NCBI GenBank assembly: GCA_037447655.1
Contig: JBBHKE010001262.1
Span: 16,659 to 80,658, forward strand
Direction: 5' to 3'
Origin: Zygnema cylindricum
Taxonomy: Eukaryota > Streptophyta > Zygnematophyceae > Zygnematales > Zygnemataceae
DNA length: 64,000 nucleotides
The position numbers and the translations under genes were made by a program. Each line of letters begins with the position of its first letter. The stretch's first letter is position 1. The notes beneath the pieces are model-generated. The model was given only the letters and a program-made list of their open reading frames with translations, made no database searches and was not told the DNA's origin. Of this stretch, positions 1-11,560 are shown one piece after another.

Positions 1-487
1 CGGGTTTCAATCTTAGCCGTCATAAATACCTGCGCGGTATTTATTTCACACTTGAAACAAATGCGAGATATTCTTTTCGAGATATTCCGTATCCTGTACA
101 ATACAAACTTTATCTATGTCATAATATTTTGTTAAATGAAATAGTCTACGTGTAAACATTTACATAATTATCAAACCTTATACTACATAACACAGGTCTT
201 AGACTAATTGGATAAAACTGTCGCCTATCGACGACTTTGACAGATGTCAAGTACTAGGTTCAAATCCTGGGTTCGTCAAGTACCATTTTGGAAAATCTAC
301 CAATCTACTATCTCTCTCCCTCTGGATAGCATAGGTAGGCATGGCTCTAGCTCTCTCTCCAACTTTCAGTGATTGCGACAAGTGTGGGAGCTAAAGAGAG
401 GAGTTAGAGGCAGACTGCCTCTGCTTCTTTTGTGCATTTTATCTTTTATATAACTTAGAAAATACTAAAAAACCTTTAATTTATACA
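1..487 (-). repeat. H1 3' LTR (partial, cut by window edge)
   Basis: In element sense the LTR starts TGTATAAATT at 487. It matches 11074-11560 of the 5' LTR. It contains the conserved stem-loop (about 346-407) and an antisense tRNA-like unit (197-289). The remaining half lies outside the window. Confidence 0.85.
197..289 (+). ncRNA. candidate antisense tRNA-like Pol III unit (H1 3' LTR)
   Basis: Box A-like CTAATTGGATAAAACTG, then a T-arm CTAGG-TTCAAAT-CCTGG containing a B box, then TTTT at 286-289. The unit runs opposite to the element. Transcription is inferred only. Confidence 0.5.
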
Positions 488-500
488 AACCCCTTCTTTT
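488..500 (-). promoter_or_regulatory. H1 polypurine tract
   Basis: The minus-strand purine run AAAAGAAGGGGTT abuts the 3' LTR. This is the expected plus-strand primer site of reverse transcription. Confidence 0.7.
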
Positions 501-1543
501 CTAGTCACTTTTATTTTAAGTTTACACTTCTCTCCGCAGAAAATTAGTTTAGGGGAATGCAAAGGTTTGGTCATTATATTTGCTACCATTTCAATATCTG
601 GTTTATACTCTAAACTGCTTATCTTGTTTTCTACTTTCTCTCGAATGAAGCCAAGTCTAATGTCTATATGTTTGACTTTAAAGTGATGTTTAGGATTGGC
701 AGAAATGGCAATGGCTACCTGATTATCACAAAACACCTTTTGGACACCACTCTTAAGATGACCAAGCTCACCAAGCAAAGACTTGACCCACATTAATTCT
801 TTTACAGCAGAGCAAGATGCCATGTCCTCAGCCTCCATGGTAGAGTGGGCAATGACCTTTTGCTGCTTGCTGCTCTAGCTGAAAGCCCCTTCACCCACAT
901 ACAAAACAAACCTAGACGTGCATCTCCTCATAGGAGCATCCCCATAGCTGGCATCACTCCAAGTGGTGATGTTATTATTGCTCCCACTCAAATGCAACCA
1001 TAGATCTCTAGTCCCTATGAAATACCTAAAGACGCGCGTAGCTGCATCCGAATCCTTCTTAGTGGGAGCATTGATACCCCTACTTAGTACTCTTAAAGCT
1101 GTGGCTATATCTGGGCGGTTACAATTCATAAAATATATTAGGCTGCCGACTACTTGCTTATAAGGAATTGTCTACATAAATCTTTTCTCTTCAGGGCCTA
1201 ACTCATCATCCAAAATTATAACTCCCTCTTTCACACGCCCCTCACTTCCCTTTTTGCCTGGGGCAAATGTCTCCTCGTAGTCAATTCCCTCTTTCTGGGT
1301 AAATCCTTTCGCCAATAATTGAGTCTTATAGCGCTAAATGGTGTTATCCGGGTTGAGTTTTAGCTTAAATACCCACTTTCACCCAATTGGTTTCTTGGTA
1401 ATTGAGGCCATCTCCTCATTAATGGGTGTTTTCCACCGGTTTCTCTCAAGACAAGTCATTTCCTCATTATAAGTTTGAGGTTCATCGGGGTGAGACAGTT
1501 TGGTTTCTTTATTGTAAACTTGTCTCTCTTGCAATCTTTTGCT

Positions 1544-1548
1544 GCTTC
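1544..1548. other. E1 target site duplication, left (GCTTC)
   Basis: GCTTC here matches GCTTC at 7780-7784, the other side of E1. It is an exact 5-bp duplication typical of copia integrases. Confidence 0.85.
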
Positions 1549-2461
1549 TGTTGAAAAGAGGTAATTAATAGTTCACTTCTCTATTTTAGTTTTACTTTAA
1601 AGAAAGAGAGTAAGGATCAAAGGCACGCCATGGCTGTCGCCGTAATTAGAAAGTGGCAGATTTTTGAACTAGAGGATATTTTACTAAAATGTTGCCTAAG
1701 TCAAGATTTGAACCTGGGGCTGTGGACCTCTATATAGTCGTACGTCTTAACCACTAAGGCGTTATCGAAACGATACACGTGACTGGTTTCAAAGATATAT
1801 AAAGATTAACGCAACAACTAATTAAAAGTAGACTAACCAAAAGGAGCAATCCATGCATGTACGCGAATCTGAACCGTGTAAAATATGTTTTGATCGGACG
1901 ACCGACATTGTAGCCGCCACGCGAAGTGAGCTTTTGGCGTCATTTGGAGATAACGTTACGCGGTGCCACGTGGCGCCACATTATTTGATACCGGAGAAGA
2001 TGGGAGGAGGAACCATGGCTCCTGATTTGACAGGTGTCACCTTGTAGACCATGTCGTACAATGGCCGTACATTAAGTACATCTCCTATTGTACCTTCTTG
2101 TACTATATAGTGTTCCTATTGGACTAGGGTTTAGTAGTAGGTAGTCGTGAGTAGGCAGACAAAGAATTAGTGATGTTTAGGTACCTCTCTCTAAGAGAGC
2201 TTGTAACTATAAAGGTCATCTTTGACCAGCCATAACTTACTGCTGAGGGGAGCAAATTCAGTGATTTTTTTGCGTTTGACTCAAGGGAGTCTTGTCCTCA
2301 CAGGGATGAGGTAGTCTTGTCCTCACAGGGATGAGGGTGGTCAGAATATTTGTGTGCTAAGGCGGCACTTATTCAGTGGGAAAGTGGAAGGGGCAAATAT
2401 TATCCAAGAGGCTTTACATAGGCTGCTCATTCTGTGGGTCAATAGAGACCACACAAATTCA
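1549..2461 (+). repeat. E1 5' LTR
   Basis: Begins TGTTGAAAAGAG and ends ...ATTCA. It holds an antisense tRNA-like unit (1686-1760), a G-box within CCACGTGG near 1968, a GTAC array (2053-2105), TATAAAGG at 2218-2225 and a leader hairpin GACTC-AAGG-GAGTC at 2278-2291. The gag start in the LTR tail reads ATA (2442-2444), whereas the 3' LTR keeps ATG. Confidence 0.9.
1686..1760 (-). ncRNA. candidate antisense tRNA-like Pol III unit (E1 5' LTR)
   Basis: Read on the minus strand from 1760: acceptor-like GCCTTAG pairs 6 of 7 with CTTAGGC at 1694-1700. D-arm box A TGGTTAAGACG, B-box GGTTCAAATCT, then TTTT (1686-1689). The core is 67 nt. It is the clearest cloverleaf in the set. Confidence 0.55.
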
Positions 2462-5216
2462 GCTTTTGGGCCCACCCTCTAGGGTGCCTATATTTGATGG
2501 ATCAGACTTTTTGTATTGGGAAATGATGATGGAGGGAGAACTATTTGAGAAGCATCTATAGGGCATAGTGTCTGGACAAATTCGATGCCCACCTCCACCT
2601 AGGTTTGGAGGGACACGTTTTTCTGGCACCTCCGCCTCTACAGTTGGTAGAACAGCTGCCACTATCATCGAGGATGAAGATGAGGAAGGAGAGGAGATTG
2701 TCATGGAAGGAGAAAATTGAGGAGTTGCAACTCAAGTGACACCATTGCCGAAGGCGATACCGGCAGCAGCACCACCAGCAACGGCGACAAGGGTTCAGAC
2801 TGAAAGATCAGAGAATGAAAAGTGAAACTACAAAGACAAGGTTGCTAAGCTCTTAATTCGTAAAAGTGTAGCAAAGGGCATTGCCATACCCCTTATGCAT
2901 GTCAAGTCTTCATCTCAGATTTAGATATCACTAGTTAACAAATATAAGAGTGGATCATTCCAGCAACAACAATTGGCGGAACATAAGATTGTAGCTTATA
3001 CTTATAAAGGAGGAAGTATGAATAATTATTACAATGATTTAGGAGCGTTAGTTGGAGAGTTAGAGAGTGCATGTAACTCATGGTCTGAGAGACAAAGAGT
3101 GAACCTATTAATGATAAAACTACCTGAAGAGTATGAGAATATCATTAACCGATTGTGGGACATAAGAGATAGCAATTGGAATTGGGATGACACAGTGGGA
3201 ATGATTTTAGTGAAAGAAAGCACCATAGAGCTTAGGAGAGGGAGTCCAAGTGTTCAAGCATTGTCTGCAGGAGCTGATTGGAGGAAGCGTGATGAGGAGA
3301 GAGGGAAATATCCCTATCAAAACTTTGGTGGAAGAGGAAAAAGAGGTGGCAGATTTGATAGACAGGGGAGAGGAACTTCTCGAGGAGGATTATGTCACTT
3401 CTGCAAGAAACCGGGACACTATATGGCAGATTGTGTCAAACTTGTAGATCTTCGACTGAAAGATGGTCAAATAACCTCAAGGGACGGAGGAAAGAAAAAG
3501 GCTTTCCTAACTCACGTTCATGATGAGGAAGTGGAAGAAAAAACTGAACTAGAAGAGGAGCTTGAGGAGCTTCTTCTTAATCCGAAAAACACTGAAAAAC
3601 ATGTCGACATTCCACAGAGACAAAAGTGTGCTTTTGGAGGTAAGAGGGATCCACCTGAGGATGGGTGGATCATAGACTCAGGGGCTTCAATGCATATGTG
3701 CAAAGATAAGCGGTGGTTCACTAAACTAAGAAAGATCCCAACAGTTGAGATAGAGTACGGAGATGGTAGAGTAGAAACCACAAGTCTTGTTGGAATTGTT
3801 TGCTTGAAGGTTCTAGTTGATGGAAATGCCTCAATTGTAACACTCGTAGACGTTCTTTACATTCCACAGCTTAGCAAGAACGTAGTCTCAACAGTTGTCC
3901 TAGATAAGAAGGAGTTTGAAACAGGAACTAGGAAAGGAATCTTCACAACAAGCTTTGATAATGAGGTTTATATCATAGCTGAGAAAGGCAGTCAAGGAAC
4001 GTTCAGAATTGTTTTTTGCAATGAAAAAAGTGTTCTCTACTCGTGTGCAAGTGAGATGATGCTTTGGCATAAAAGGCTGGGGCATGTGCATCTAGATAGA
4101 TTAAAGAAAATGAAGAAAAAGGGAATAGTGGAGGGTATTACTTTTGAGGATGATGAGACCTTTGATGATTGCAGTGGATGTGCCCAAGGGAAGATTCATA
4201 GACTTCCATTTCCAAAGGCAACCACATTTAGGAGAGAGAAAGTATTAGATCTAGTTCACACTGATGTTTGGGGACCTGCTAAGTATGCTTCACATGGGGG
4301 TAAGAGATGGATGTTAACCATCACAGATGATTGGTCTAGATACACGAAGGTATACTTTCTCAGACATAAGTCAGAGGTATTAAGATGTTTAAAAGAGTAT
4401 AAAGTATGGAGTGAAAAGCTACATGAAACCTCAATAAAAGAGATAAGAAGTGATAATGGGAAAGAATACACCACAAGGGAATTTGAAGAATATCTTAAAG
4501 AAGAAGGAATTCATCATGAGAAAAGTGTTCCCTAAAATCCGGAACAAAATGGAGTAGCAGAAAGAGTGAATAAAACTTTAGGAGATATGTCCAGAAGTAT
4601 GTTAAGTGACAAGAGGATAGGGCTGCAGTTTTGGGCTAAGTCTATGAACTATGCTAATTTCATCAAAAATAGAGTTCTAACTTCAGCAAATAAGGAGGAA
4701 ACTCCGTATGAGAGGTGGACAGGAAGAAAGCCTGATTTGTGTAGTTTGAGAGTATTCGTAAGTCAAGTTTATAGTTTGGATTCCGATAAGACTAAATGTA
4801 AGTAAGAGGGAAGAGGGAAACCATGATATCTTGTAGGATATGATGAGAGCACAAAAGGATACCGAGTGTATGACTTGAAAAAGAGAGATATAATTTTGGT
4901 AAAAAACATAGTGGTGATGAATGAAGTGAAGTCCATTGATCCATTCAAATATTATACGGAAGTCAAAATCAGATTTGAAACGGATCAGTTTTCTGACTTT
5001 GACTTTGAAAATGAAAAGAAGAATGATGGAGAAAAAGGAAAATCTGCAAATTTATTAAAGGAAGAGGAAAGGACAATATCCGAGGCAGCGCCACAATACG
5101 AAGTGGAAATCGATAAGGATTTTGATGAGACATCGGAATTGGAAGATAGGGGAGTTGAAAATCTTCCTAAACGAAACCTAATGATGCCTTCCATACTGGC
5201 TTCCGATTTTGAATGA
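2442..5216 (+). pseudogene. E1 gag-protease-integrase
   Basis: One frame runs from the lost start (ATA at 2442) to 5216 with several stops, for example near 2559, 2718, 2823 and at 4533-4535. Gag begins with the PBS-encoded block LLGPPSRVPIFDG. The zinc knuckle CHFCKKPGHYMADC is at about 3393-3434, protease WIIDSGASMHMC at about 3666, GAG-pre-integrase LWHKRLGHVHL near 4063, and integrase HTD, RSDN and the VAER glutamate at about 4258, 4450 and 4558. The stop at 4533 replaces the usual tyrosine before NPEQNG. Key catalytic residues remain, so decay is mostly by point stops. Confidence 0.88.
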
Positions 5217-6765
5217 GGAAGAAGAAGTAGTAAACGACTTCAAGAATGACAAGTAAATAACCAACTCACAAAGATGTCTCACCTGAATGAACCTCAGACA
5301 TACTTAGAGGCCATAAACACCCGAGAAAGTAGCCGGTGGATCACAACTATAAATGAAGAAATGGCCTCTATCATGTAAGCCAATACATGGGAGTTGGTAG
5401 ATTGTCCACCGGATCGAAAACCGATCGGATGTAAGTGGGTTTTTAAACTTAAATTAAACCTCGATAATACCATTGAGAGGTACAAAGCTAGGTTAGTTGC
5501 AAAAGGTTAAACCCAGAAAGAGGGGATTGGGTACGAAAAACCTTTGCACTTGTAGTCAGATTTCCTTCTGTTACAATCCTTTTAAGTATAGCCGCAGCCG
5601 CAGTTGAGGATATGGAAATACACCAGATGGATATTAAAACGACCTTTTTGCACGGAAAGTTAGAAGAAGAAATTAACATGAGGCAACATGAAGGATTGGT
5701 GGAAAGTGGGGAAGAAAGCAAGGTTTGTAAATTGATAAAATCACTATATCGGCTTAAGCAAACCCCGCGACAATGGAATATAAAGCTAAACGAATTTCTG
5801 ACCTGTTTGGGGTATATCAGAACTAGTTCAGATCACTCTATATATTTATTTGAGGATGAGAATGGAGTGATATTTATTGCTATTTATGTGGATGATTTGT
5901 TGGTCTTAAGCAAGTGCTTAGATAAAATTAACAAACTAAAAAAGGATCTTAGAAGCCGATTTGACATGAAAGATCTCGGCGAAGCAAAGTATATTTTGGG
6001 AATTCAGATGGAGAGAGATAGAGGGAATAGAATTATAAGACTCACTCAAAAAGAAACAATCGATAATATGCTAGAAAAATTTTAGATGGAAAAAGCAAAC
6101 AAATATACTACTTCTATGGATTTGAAGAAAGTGTTTAAGGGGAGTGAAGAGAGAAAAATATTGATCATTAATGATGAGATGGATGAGATAAAAAGAAAAT
6201 TTATGGAAAATATCCCTTATTGGCAGATTGTAGGCAGTTTAATTTATTTTATGAACTGTACCCGTCTAGATATAACTGCAGCAGTAGGTGTCTTTAGTAA
6301 AAGTCTAAATGAACCAAGATAGAGAGACTGGGAGGCTGCCAAAAGGGTGATGAGGTATCTGGTGGGAACAAGGGAATTATGGTTGCATTTGGGAGGGGAG
6401 CACACAGACATCACCACTTGGAGTGATGCCAGTTATGGAGATGTGCCTTTAAGGCGGTGTACGACTAGATATGTGTTGCAATTGGATCCGGTGCATATTG
6501 TTGGAGTAGCAAGCAACAAAAAGTAGTTGCTCAGTCCAGTATGAAGGCTGAATACATGGCTTTCTGTGCTGCCACTAATGAATTAATGTGGGTTAAATAT
6601 CTTCTTGAAGAACTTGGGTTCATGAAGTCTAGAACTCAAAATGTTTTCTGTGATAATCAAGCTGCTATCTCTATTGCAACCAATCCGAAACATCACTTCA
6701 AAGCTAAACATATAGATATTAGACTAAACTTTGTCAGAGAGAAGGTTGAAAATAAATTTTTTTAA
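5217..6765 (+). pseudogene. E1 reverse transcriptase-RNase H
   Basis: The RT N-terminal block [16 protein letters not shown] is near 5415 in the gag frame. A frameshift near 5537 moves RT into the next frame, where IYVDDLLVLSK (about 5885) keeps the YVDD catalytic pair. A TAG at 6083-6085 and further stops follow. RNase H has WSDASYGD near 6420, another frameshift near 6480, then CDNQAAI and KHIDIRL up to 6765. The order and spacing are those of plant copia pol. Confidence 0.87.
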
Positions 6766-6880
6766 CTGGTTCATAAAACTGATAGAGAAAAGATTGCATA
6801 CATAATAACAAAACTAGTGCCTTCCCCTAAGTTGATTTATTGCAGAGAAAACTGTGGATTAAAATTAAAAAGTGACTAGG

Positions 6881-6892
6881 AATTAAGGGGAG
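6881..6892 (+). promoter_or_regulatory. E1 polypurine tract
   Basis: AATTAAGGGGAG directly precedes the 3' LTR start TGTTG. Near-identical tracts (AAAATAAGGGGAG) precede the 3' LTRs of H2, Ec, E and H. Confidence 0.8.
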
Positions 6893-7779
6893 TGTTGAAA
6901 AGAGCTAATTAATAGTTCACTTCTCTATTTTAGTTTTACTTTAAAAAAAGAGAGTGAAGATCAAAGGCACGCCATGGCTGCCGCCATATTTAGAAAGTGA
7001 CAGATTTTTGAAGTAGAGGATATTTTACTAAAATGTTGCCTAAGTAAAGATTTGAACCTGGGTCTGTGGACCTCTATATAGTCGTACGTCTTAACCACTA
7101 AGGCGTTATCGAAAAGATACACGTGACGGGTTTCAAAGATATATAAACATTAACGGAACAGCTAATTAATAGCAGACTAACCAAAAAGAGCAATCCATGC
7201 ATGTACGCGAATCTGAACCGTGTAAAATATGTTTTGATCGGACGGCCGGCATTGTAGCCGCCATGCAAAGTGAGATTTTGGCGTCATTTGGAGATAGCGT
7301 CACGCGGTGCCACGTGGCGCCACATTATCTGATACTAAAGAAAATTGGAGGAGGAACCATGGCTCTTGATTTGACTGGTGTCACCTTGTAGACCATGTCG
7401 TACAATGGCCGTACAATAAGTACATCTCCTATTGTACCTTTTTGTACTATATAGTGTTCTTATTGGACTAGGGTTTAGTAGTAGGTAGTCATGAGTAGGC
7501 AGACAAAGACTTAGTGATATTTAGGTACCTCTCTCTAAGAGAGCTTGTAACTATAAATGTCATCTTTGACCAGCCATAACTTACTGGTCAGGGAGCAAAT
7601 TCAGTGATTCTTTTTGCGTTTGACTCAAGGGAGTCTTGTCCTCACAGGGGTGAGGGTGGTTAGAATATTTGTGTGCCTGGGTGGCACTTATTCAGTGGGA
7701 AAGTGGAAGGGGCAAATATTATCCTAGATGCTTTACATAGGCTGCTCATTCTGTGGGTCAATGGAGACCACAAAATTAA
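6893..7779 (+). repeat. E1 3' LTR
   Basis: Partner of 1549-2461 with scattered changes and small indels. It retains the gag ATG (7761-7763), TATAAATG at 7552-7559, the GTAC array and an antisense tRNA-like unit at 7030-7104. It is followed by the right duplication GCTTC (7780-7784). Confidence 0.9.
7030..7104 (-). ncRNA. candidate antisense tRNA-like Pol III unit (E1 3' LTR)
   Basis: Same 67-nt core as at 1694-1760 (7038-7104 here), with box A, box B and TTTT (7030-7033) on the minus strand. Confidence 0.5.
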
Positions 7780-7784
7780 GCTTC

Positions 7785-8985
7785 TTGTTCCTCCCTTAAA
7801 CTAGATTGTTGTAATAGATGGCTCCAGTTTGGATTCTTCTGAATAGTTTTTACTTCTCCCATATCCATTGATTCCAGGTCGATTCCACCACGTCTTCCGC
7901 TTCGGTTGGAGTTGATATCAGGGGTTCCACATTAGGGTCTTTCTTGATCTGATCTATAACTGCAAGATCACCATTTTCTTGAAATCTTAGATAGTTAGGA
8001 AGCTCAAAGTCATCAATTTTTTTTGACTTAAATCTGATTCTGACTTTCTTTGTATGGTTACAAGGATCTATAGATTTCCCTTCATCTATAACCACTAGAT
8101 GCTTCACTAAGATTAAATCTTGTCTTTTGAGATCATAGACTCTATATCCTTTTACATCTTCATCATATCCTAGTAGATATCATGGTTTTCCTTTTGGATC
8201 TAACTTCCAGTTTGACCGATCTGTGTCTAAACTGAACACTTGATTACCGAAAACCTTTAAGTGTGAAACATTTGGTTTTCGGCCTGTCCATCTCTAATAA
8301 GGTGTTTGGCCTTTTATTGCCAAAGTAAGGACTCTATTATTGAGATAATTTTCACAGTTCATTGCTTTGATCCAAAACTTCTTTCCTATCTTCTTATTTG
8401 ACAGCATACTCCTAACACTATCACTCAGTGTTCTATTAACTCTTTCAGCTACACCATTCTGCTCAGGATTTTTAGGAACTGTCTTTTAGTGTTGCACTTT
8501 CAGAAAATTCTCAAACTGATGAGAGGTATACTCTCCCCAATTATCACTCCTCACTCTCTTAATAGAGGTTTCATGGAGTTTCTCACTCCATGCTTTATAT
8601 TCTTTAAAAGTTTGTGGGGCCGCTGACTTATTTTTCAAAAATTACACTCTAGAATACCAAGAGCAATTGTCACTGATTGTCATCATAAACCTCTTACCCC
8701 CAGGTGAATGCAATTTGGCCGGTTCCTAAATATGAGTGTGTGCTTAGTCTAAAACTTTTTCTCTTTTATAAGTGGCTTTTTTTTGGAAAGAGTAACCTGT
8801 GTGCCTTACCTTCCGCACAACCACTACTTTCACTTAGGTTTTCACTTTCCCCAAACTGAATTCCTTCCACTATTCTGATCTTTTTCATTCTTTTCAACTT
8901 ATCTGAATGCACATGTCCAAGCCTCTTATGCCACAATATTATATCATTACACCAACATAGTAAAGTTTCTTATTTTTATTGCTTA
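7785..8985 (-). pseudogene. H1 integrase and linker
   Basis: Minus-strand integrase, C-terminal part first on the plus axis. The linker block HLVVIDEGKSIDP lies near 8090. The NPEQNGVAERVNRTL catalytic glutamate region is near 8450, the RSDN aspartate region near 8545, and the GAG-pre-integrase end near 8800-8930. Stops and frame changes occur throughout (for example in the region before the first aspartate). No functional product is expected. Confidence 0.82.
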
Positions 8986-10167
8986 AAATCAGCCTAAACT
9001 TCCTTCGCTACCTTTTTCAGCAGTGAAATTAACTTTTTCCTCAAAGCTAGCGGTAAAGGTTCCCTTCCTAGTGCTAGTCTCAAAACCCTTATCATCCAAC
9101 ATAGACATTGACATGAGGTTTTTGTTCAACTCTAGAATAAATAACACATCAGAGAATGTCACTATGGATGTCTTCCATTCCACTAAGATTTTCAAATCTA
9201 CTGATCCTACCATAGTAGTGGTGACTATCCTCCCATCCCCGTACTCTATCTCTACGGTGGGAATCTTTCTTATCTTCGTGAAGAGGTGTTTATCCTTACA
9301 CATGTGTATGGAGGCACCGAAATCCACAATCCAACCTCCTCCACCTTTCAAATATACAAAAGCACATTTTTTCTTTCGAGGAATTTCAACCTCTGTCTTT
9401 GCCTCCAACTCTTCATCCAACAATAGATCATCGTCTTTATCCTCAGATTCCTCCTCTTGTACTTGAGTCACAAGAGCCTTTTTATTTCCTCTTGGAGATC
9501 CACCGATCTACCCCTCTTTCAAACAAAGTTTTGTTAGTTTAGTGCACTACGCCATATAGTGGCTTGGTTTCTTACAAAAATGACACAAACCCTTAGGAGC
9601 CCTCGGTCTGAACTCATAGGTCTGATTTTTCTGCCCCCCCCCTCCATAATTTCCGACTAGTTTTTTGGAATCGGTGTTCCTCCTATCGGTCCCCTGCCAA
9701 GGCTTGCCAACTCTTTCCTCCTCTTCGTATCTCAATCGTGTTCTCCCGAACGAGAATCATCCCTACCATTCAATTTCATATCCACCTTGAGTCAACAAGT
9801 CCTGCACACGGTTGACTATGTTCTCGAACTCATGTGGTAACTTCATGAGCAAGCAGTTAACCTTCACCTTTTCATTTTCAATCTCTCTAGCACTCTCTAG
9901 CTCCATAAAAAGTTTTGCGAGCTCATTACAAATATCTAACAACTTCCCCCCTTTGTATATATATGCTTCAATTTTCTGATCAGCCAACAACTGTTGGTGA
10001 ATTGTACCACTTCGGTACATCTATATGAAAGCCACCCAAAGATCTGATGCCCTCTCTACCTACAAATGAGGAGATGCAAGCCCTTGAGTAAGATGGCCGA
10101 GGATGAATTGCTTTGCCGCCATATTGTTGTAGTCCTAGGTATCAATATCATTGTCTCTGGTCCTTAG

Positions 10168-10259
10168 AATAGGTGACATGAATGCCAAACCGGTTGCTAT
10201 TTGTATCATTCTCTTTGTTCCTTGGAATAGGTGACATGAATGCCAAACCGATTGCTATC
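10168..10259. repeat. 33-bp direct repeat in H1 gag
   Basis: AATAGGTGACATGAATGCC... occurs twice with one change (10168-10200 and 10227-10259), 59 bp apart. It is a local duplication inside gag. Confidence 0.8.
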
Positions 10260-10502
10260 AGTGTGATCGTCTCCTTCTCCTTCCAGTTGTCCACCACCTC
10301 CCCTTCCTTTGTCTCCTCCGTTGGAGATGGATCTGCATCTTTAGTGAATGTGCTTCCTCCAAACCCTAGAGGGATGCTAAGACTAGATAGATGCATCACC
10401 CGTCCACTCATTATTCCCCAGAACCTTGTTACACATAGAGCTCCTATCATAATACTTTCCCAGTATATGAAGCCAATGCCATTAAAGATAGGCACCGTAG
10501 AG

Positions 10503-10517
10503 TGTGGGCCCATAACA
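10503..10517 (-). promoter_or_regulatory. H1 primer binding site
   Basis: The minus strand reads TGTTATGGGCCCACA straight after the LTR. It pairs with the anticodon arm (GGGCCCAUAAC) of initiator tRNA-Met rather than the tRNA 3' end. Confidence 0.75.
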
Positions 10518-11560
10518 TGTAACTCTGAGACCTCCATAGGTCATCAGGATGGGCAACTCACACGAAGCCTTTAAAATAACCTTGACCCTTTAGTGTTTCA
10601 GCAAAAATAATTGCCACTGTGGCAGAAGAAAACTCTGACCACCTTTACCATTGTGAAAGAAAGACTCCCTTGAGTCGATAGGAAAAATAATTTATGTAAT
10701 TTCTCCCCTGAGCAGTTAGTTAAGGTGGGTCAAAGTTGACGTTTTGTACAAAAGCTCTCTCGGAGAGAAGGTCCAATCAACCAGATTTTTCTAAGTCCTA
10801 CCTCTCTCTAAAAATCTATATATTGACGTACGACACCAATCACAATACAATGTCGTTCATAAAGGTACAAGTGCTGGTGTACTTTCTATACGGACATTGT
10901 ACGACATGGCCAGAAAATCAACACATGTCATATCTAGATTCGTTCCTGTAATTCCCGGAGATGCCGCAATCCATTGTGGTTGTGCCACGTGTAAATCGAT
11001 GTGGCGATGAGCGCAAACCGCCGAAATCCTATTCCGCGATCTGTACTTTATTAGCGGCCGTCCGATCGAAACCGGGTTTCAATCTTAACCGTCATAAATA
11101 CTTGCGTGGTATTTATTTCACACTTGAAACAAATGCGAGATATTCAAATCGAGATGTTCCGTATCCCATACAATACAAACTTTATCCATGTCCTAATATT
11201 CGTTTAAATGAAATAGTCTACGTGTAAACATTTATATAATTATCAAACCTTATACCACGTAACCTAGGTCTTAGACTAATTGGAAAAAACTATCGCCTAC
11301 CAACGACTTTGACATACAGAAGGTACTAGGTTCAAATCCTACGTTCGTCAAGTCTTATTTTGGTAAATCTACCAATCTACTATCTTTCTCCCTCTGGATA
11401 GCATAGGGAGCCATGGCTCTAGCACTCTCTCCAACTTTCAGTGACCGCCACAAGTGTGGGAGCTGAAGAGAGGAGTTAGAGGTAGACTGCCTCTGCTTTT
11501 TTTCTCCATTTTATCTTTTACAAAACCTAGAAATTTTTAGAAGAACCTTTAATTTCTACA
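10518..11560 (-). repeat. H1 5' LTR
   Basis: 1043 bp, TGTAGAAATT...GTTACA in element sense. It includes the stem-loop, an antisense tRNA-like unit (11266-11361), a G-box (CCACGTG near 10986), a GTAC-rich promoter (10830-10910) and the leader hairpin GACTC-CCTT-GAGTC (10663-10676). The gag ATG is at 10537. Confidence 0.9.
11266..11361 (+). ncRNA. candidate antisense tRNA-like Pol III unit (H1 5' LTR)
   Basis: Box A region TTAGACTAATTGG, T-arm CTAGG-TTCAAAT-CCTAC, then TTTT at 11358-11361. Copy of the unit at 197-289. Confidence 0.5.

Larger units (their letters stand above)
488..1548 (-). pseudogene. H1 RT remnant and RNase H, RT core deleted
   Basis: Minus-strand pol 3' end. The RT N-terminal region (1250-1548) is recognisable by the block [18 protein letters not shown]. 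It then jumps straight to the region after the catalytic centre (GKKGSEG...VIILDDE). About 165 residues, including the YVDD active site, are missing. RNase H follows with WSDASYGD (around 920-960), the MEAED segment (about 838) and CDNQVAIA, ending near 476-488. Several stops and frame changes occur. The product would have no polymerase activity. Confidence 0.85.
1549..7779 (+). mobile_element. E1: complete but decayed Ty1/copia element
   Basis: LTR (1549-2461), internal region with gag-protease-integrase-RT-RNase H (2462-6892), LTR (6893-7779), flanked by GCTTC. It is nested in H1 in the opposite orientation, so it is younger than H1. It belongs to the same subfamily as G at 59-60.5 kb, by LTR and gag N-terminus. 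The internal stops and the lost gag start in the 5' LTR show it is no longer autonomous. Confidence 0.92.
8986..10537 (-). pseudogene. H1 gag-protease
   Basis: The gag ATG is at 10537, inside the LTR, 20 nt before its end. Gag starts MEVSELHVMGPHSTVP, with the VMGP codons lying on the PBS. Gag helices follow (9763-10020), then a zinc knuckle CHFCKKPSHYMA near 9550-9600. In protease the usual DSGAS motif is DFGAS (9300-9340), which would remove activity. A 33-bp direct repeat (10168-10200 and 10227-10259) duplicates part of gag and disturbs the frame. Confidence 0.85.
1..11560 (-). mobile_element. H1: Ty1/copia element, outer host split by E1
   Basis: An A-type copia retrotransposon read on the minus strand. 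Its 5' LTR is at 10518-11560, gag-protease-integrase at 7785-10537, an RT/RNase H remnant at 488-1548, and a 3' LTR cut off by the window start at 1-487. E1 (1549-7779) sits inside it at the integrase-RT linker, flanked by GCTTC duplications; joining the sequence on either side of E1 restores a homologous linker. The RT has lost its catalytic core and the other domains carry stops, so H1 cannot move on its own. LTR termini are TG...CA. Confidence 0.9.

Noticed and set aside
197-289. Functional cellular tRNA genes
   Set aside because: The units have box A/B features but incomplete acceptor and anticodon stems, recur in LTRs and vary between copies; they are tRNA-like rather than true tRNA genes.
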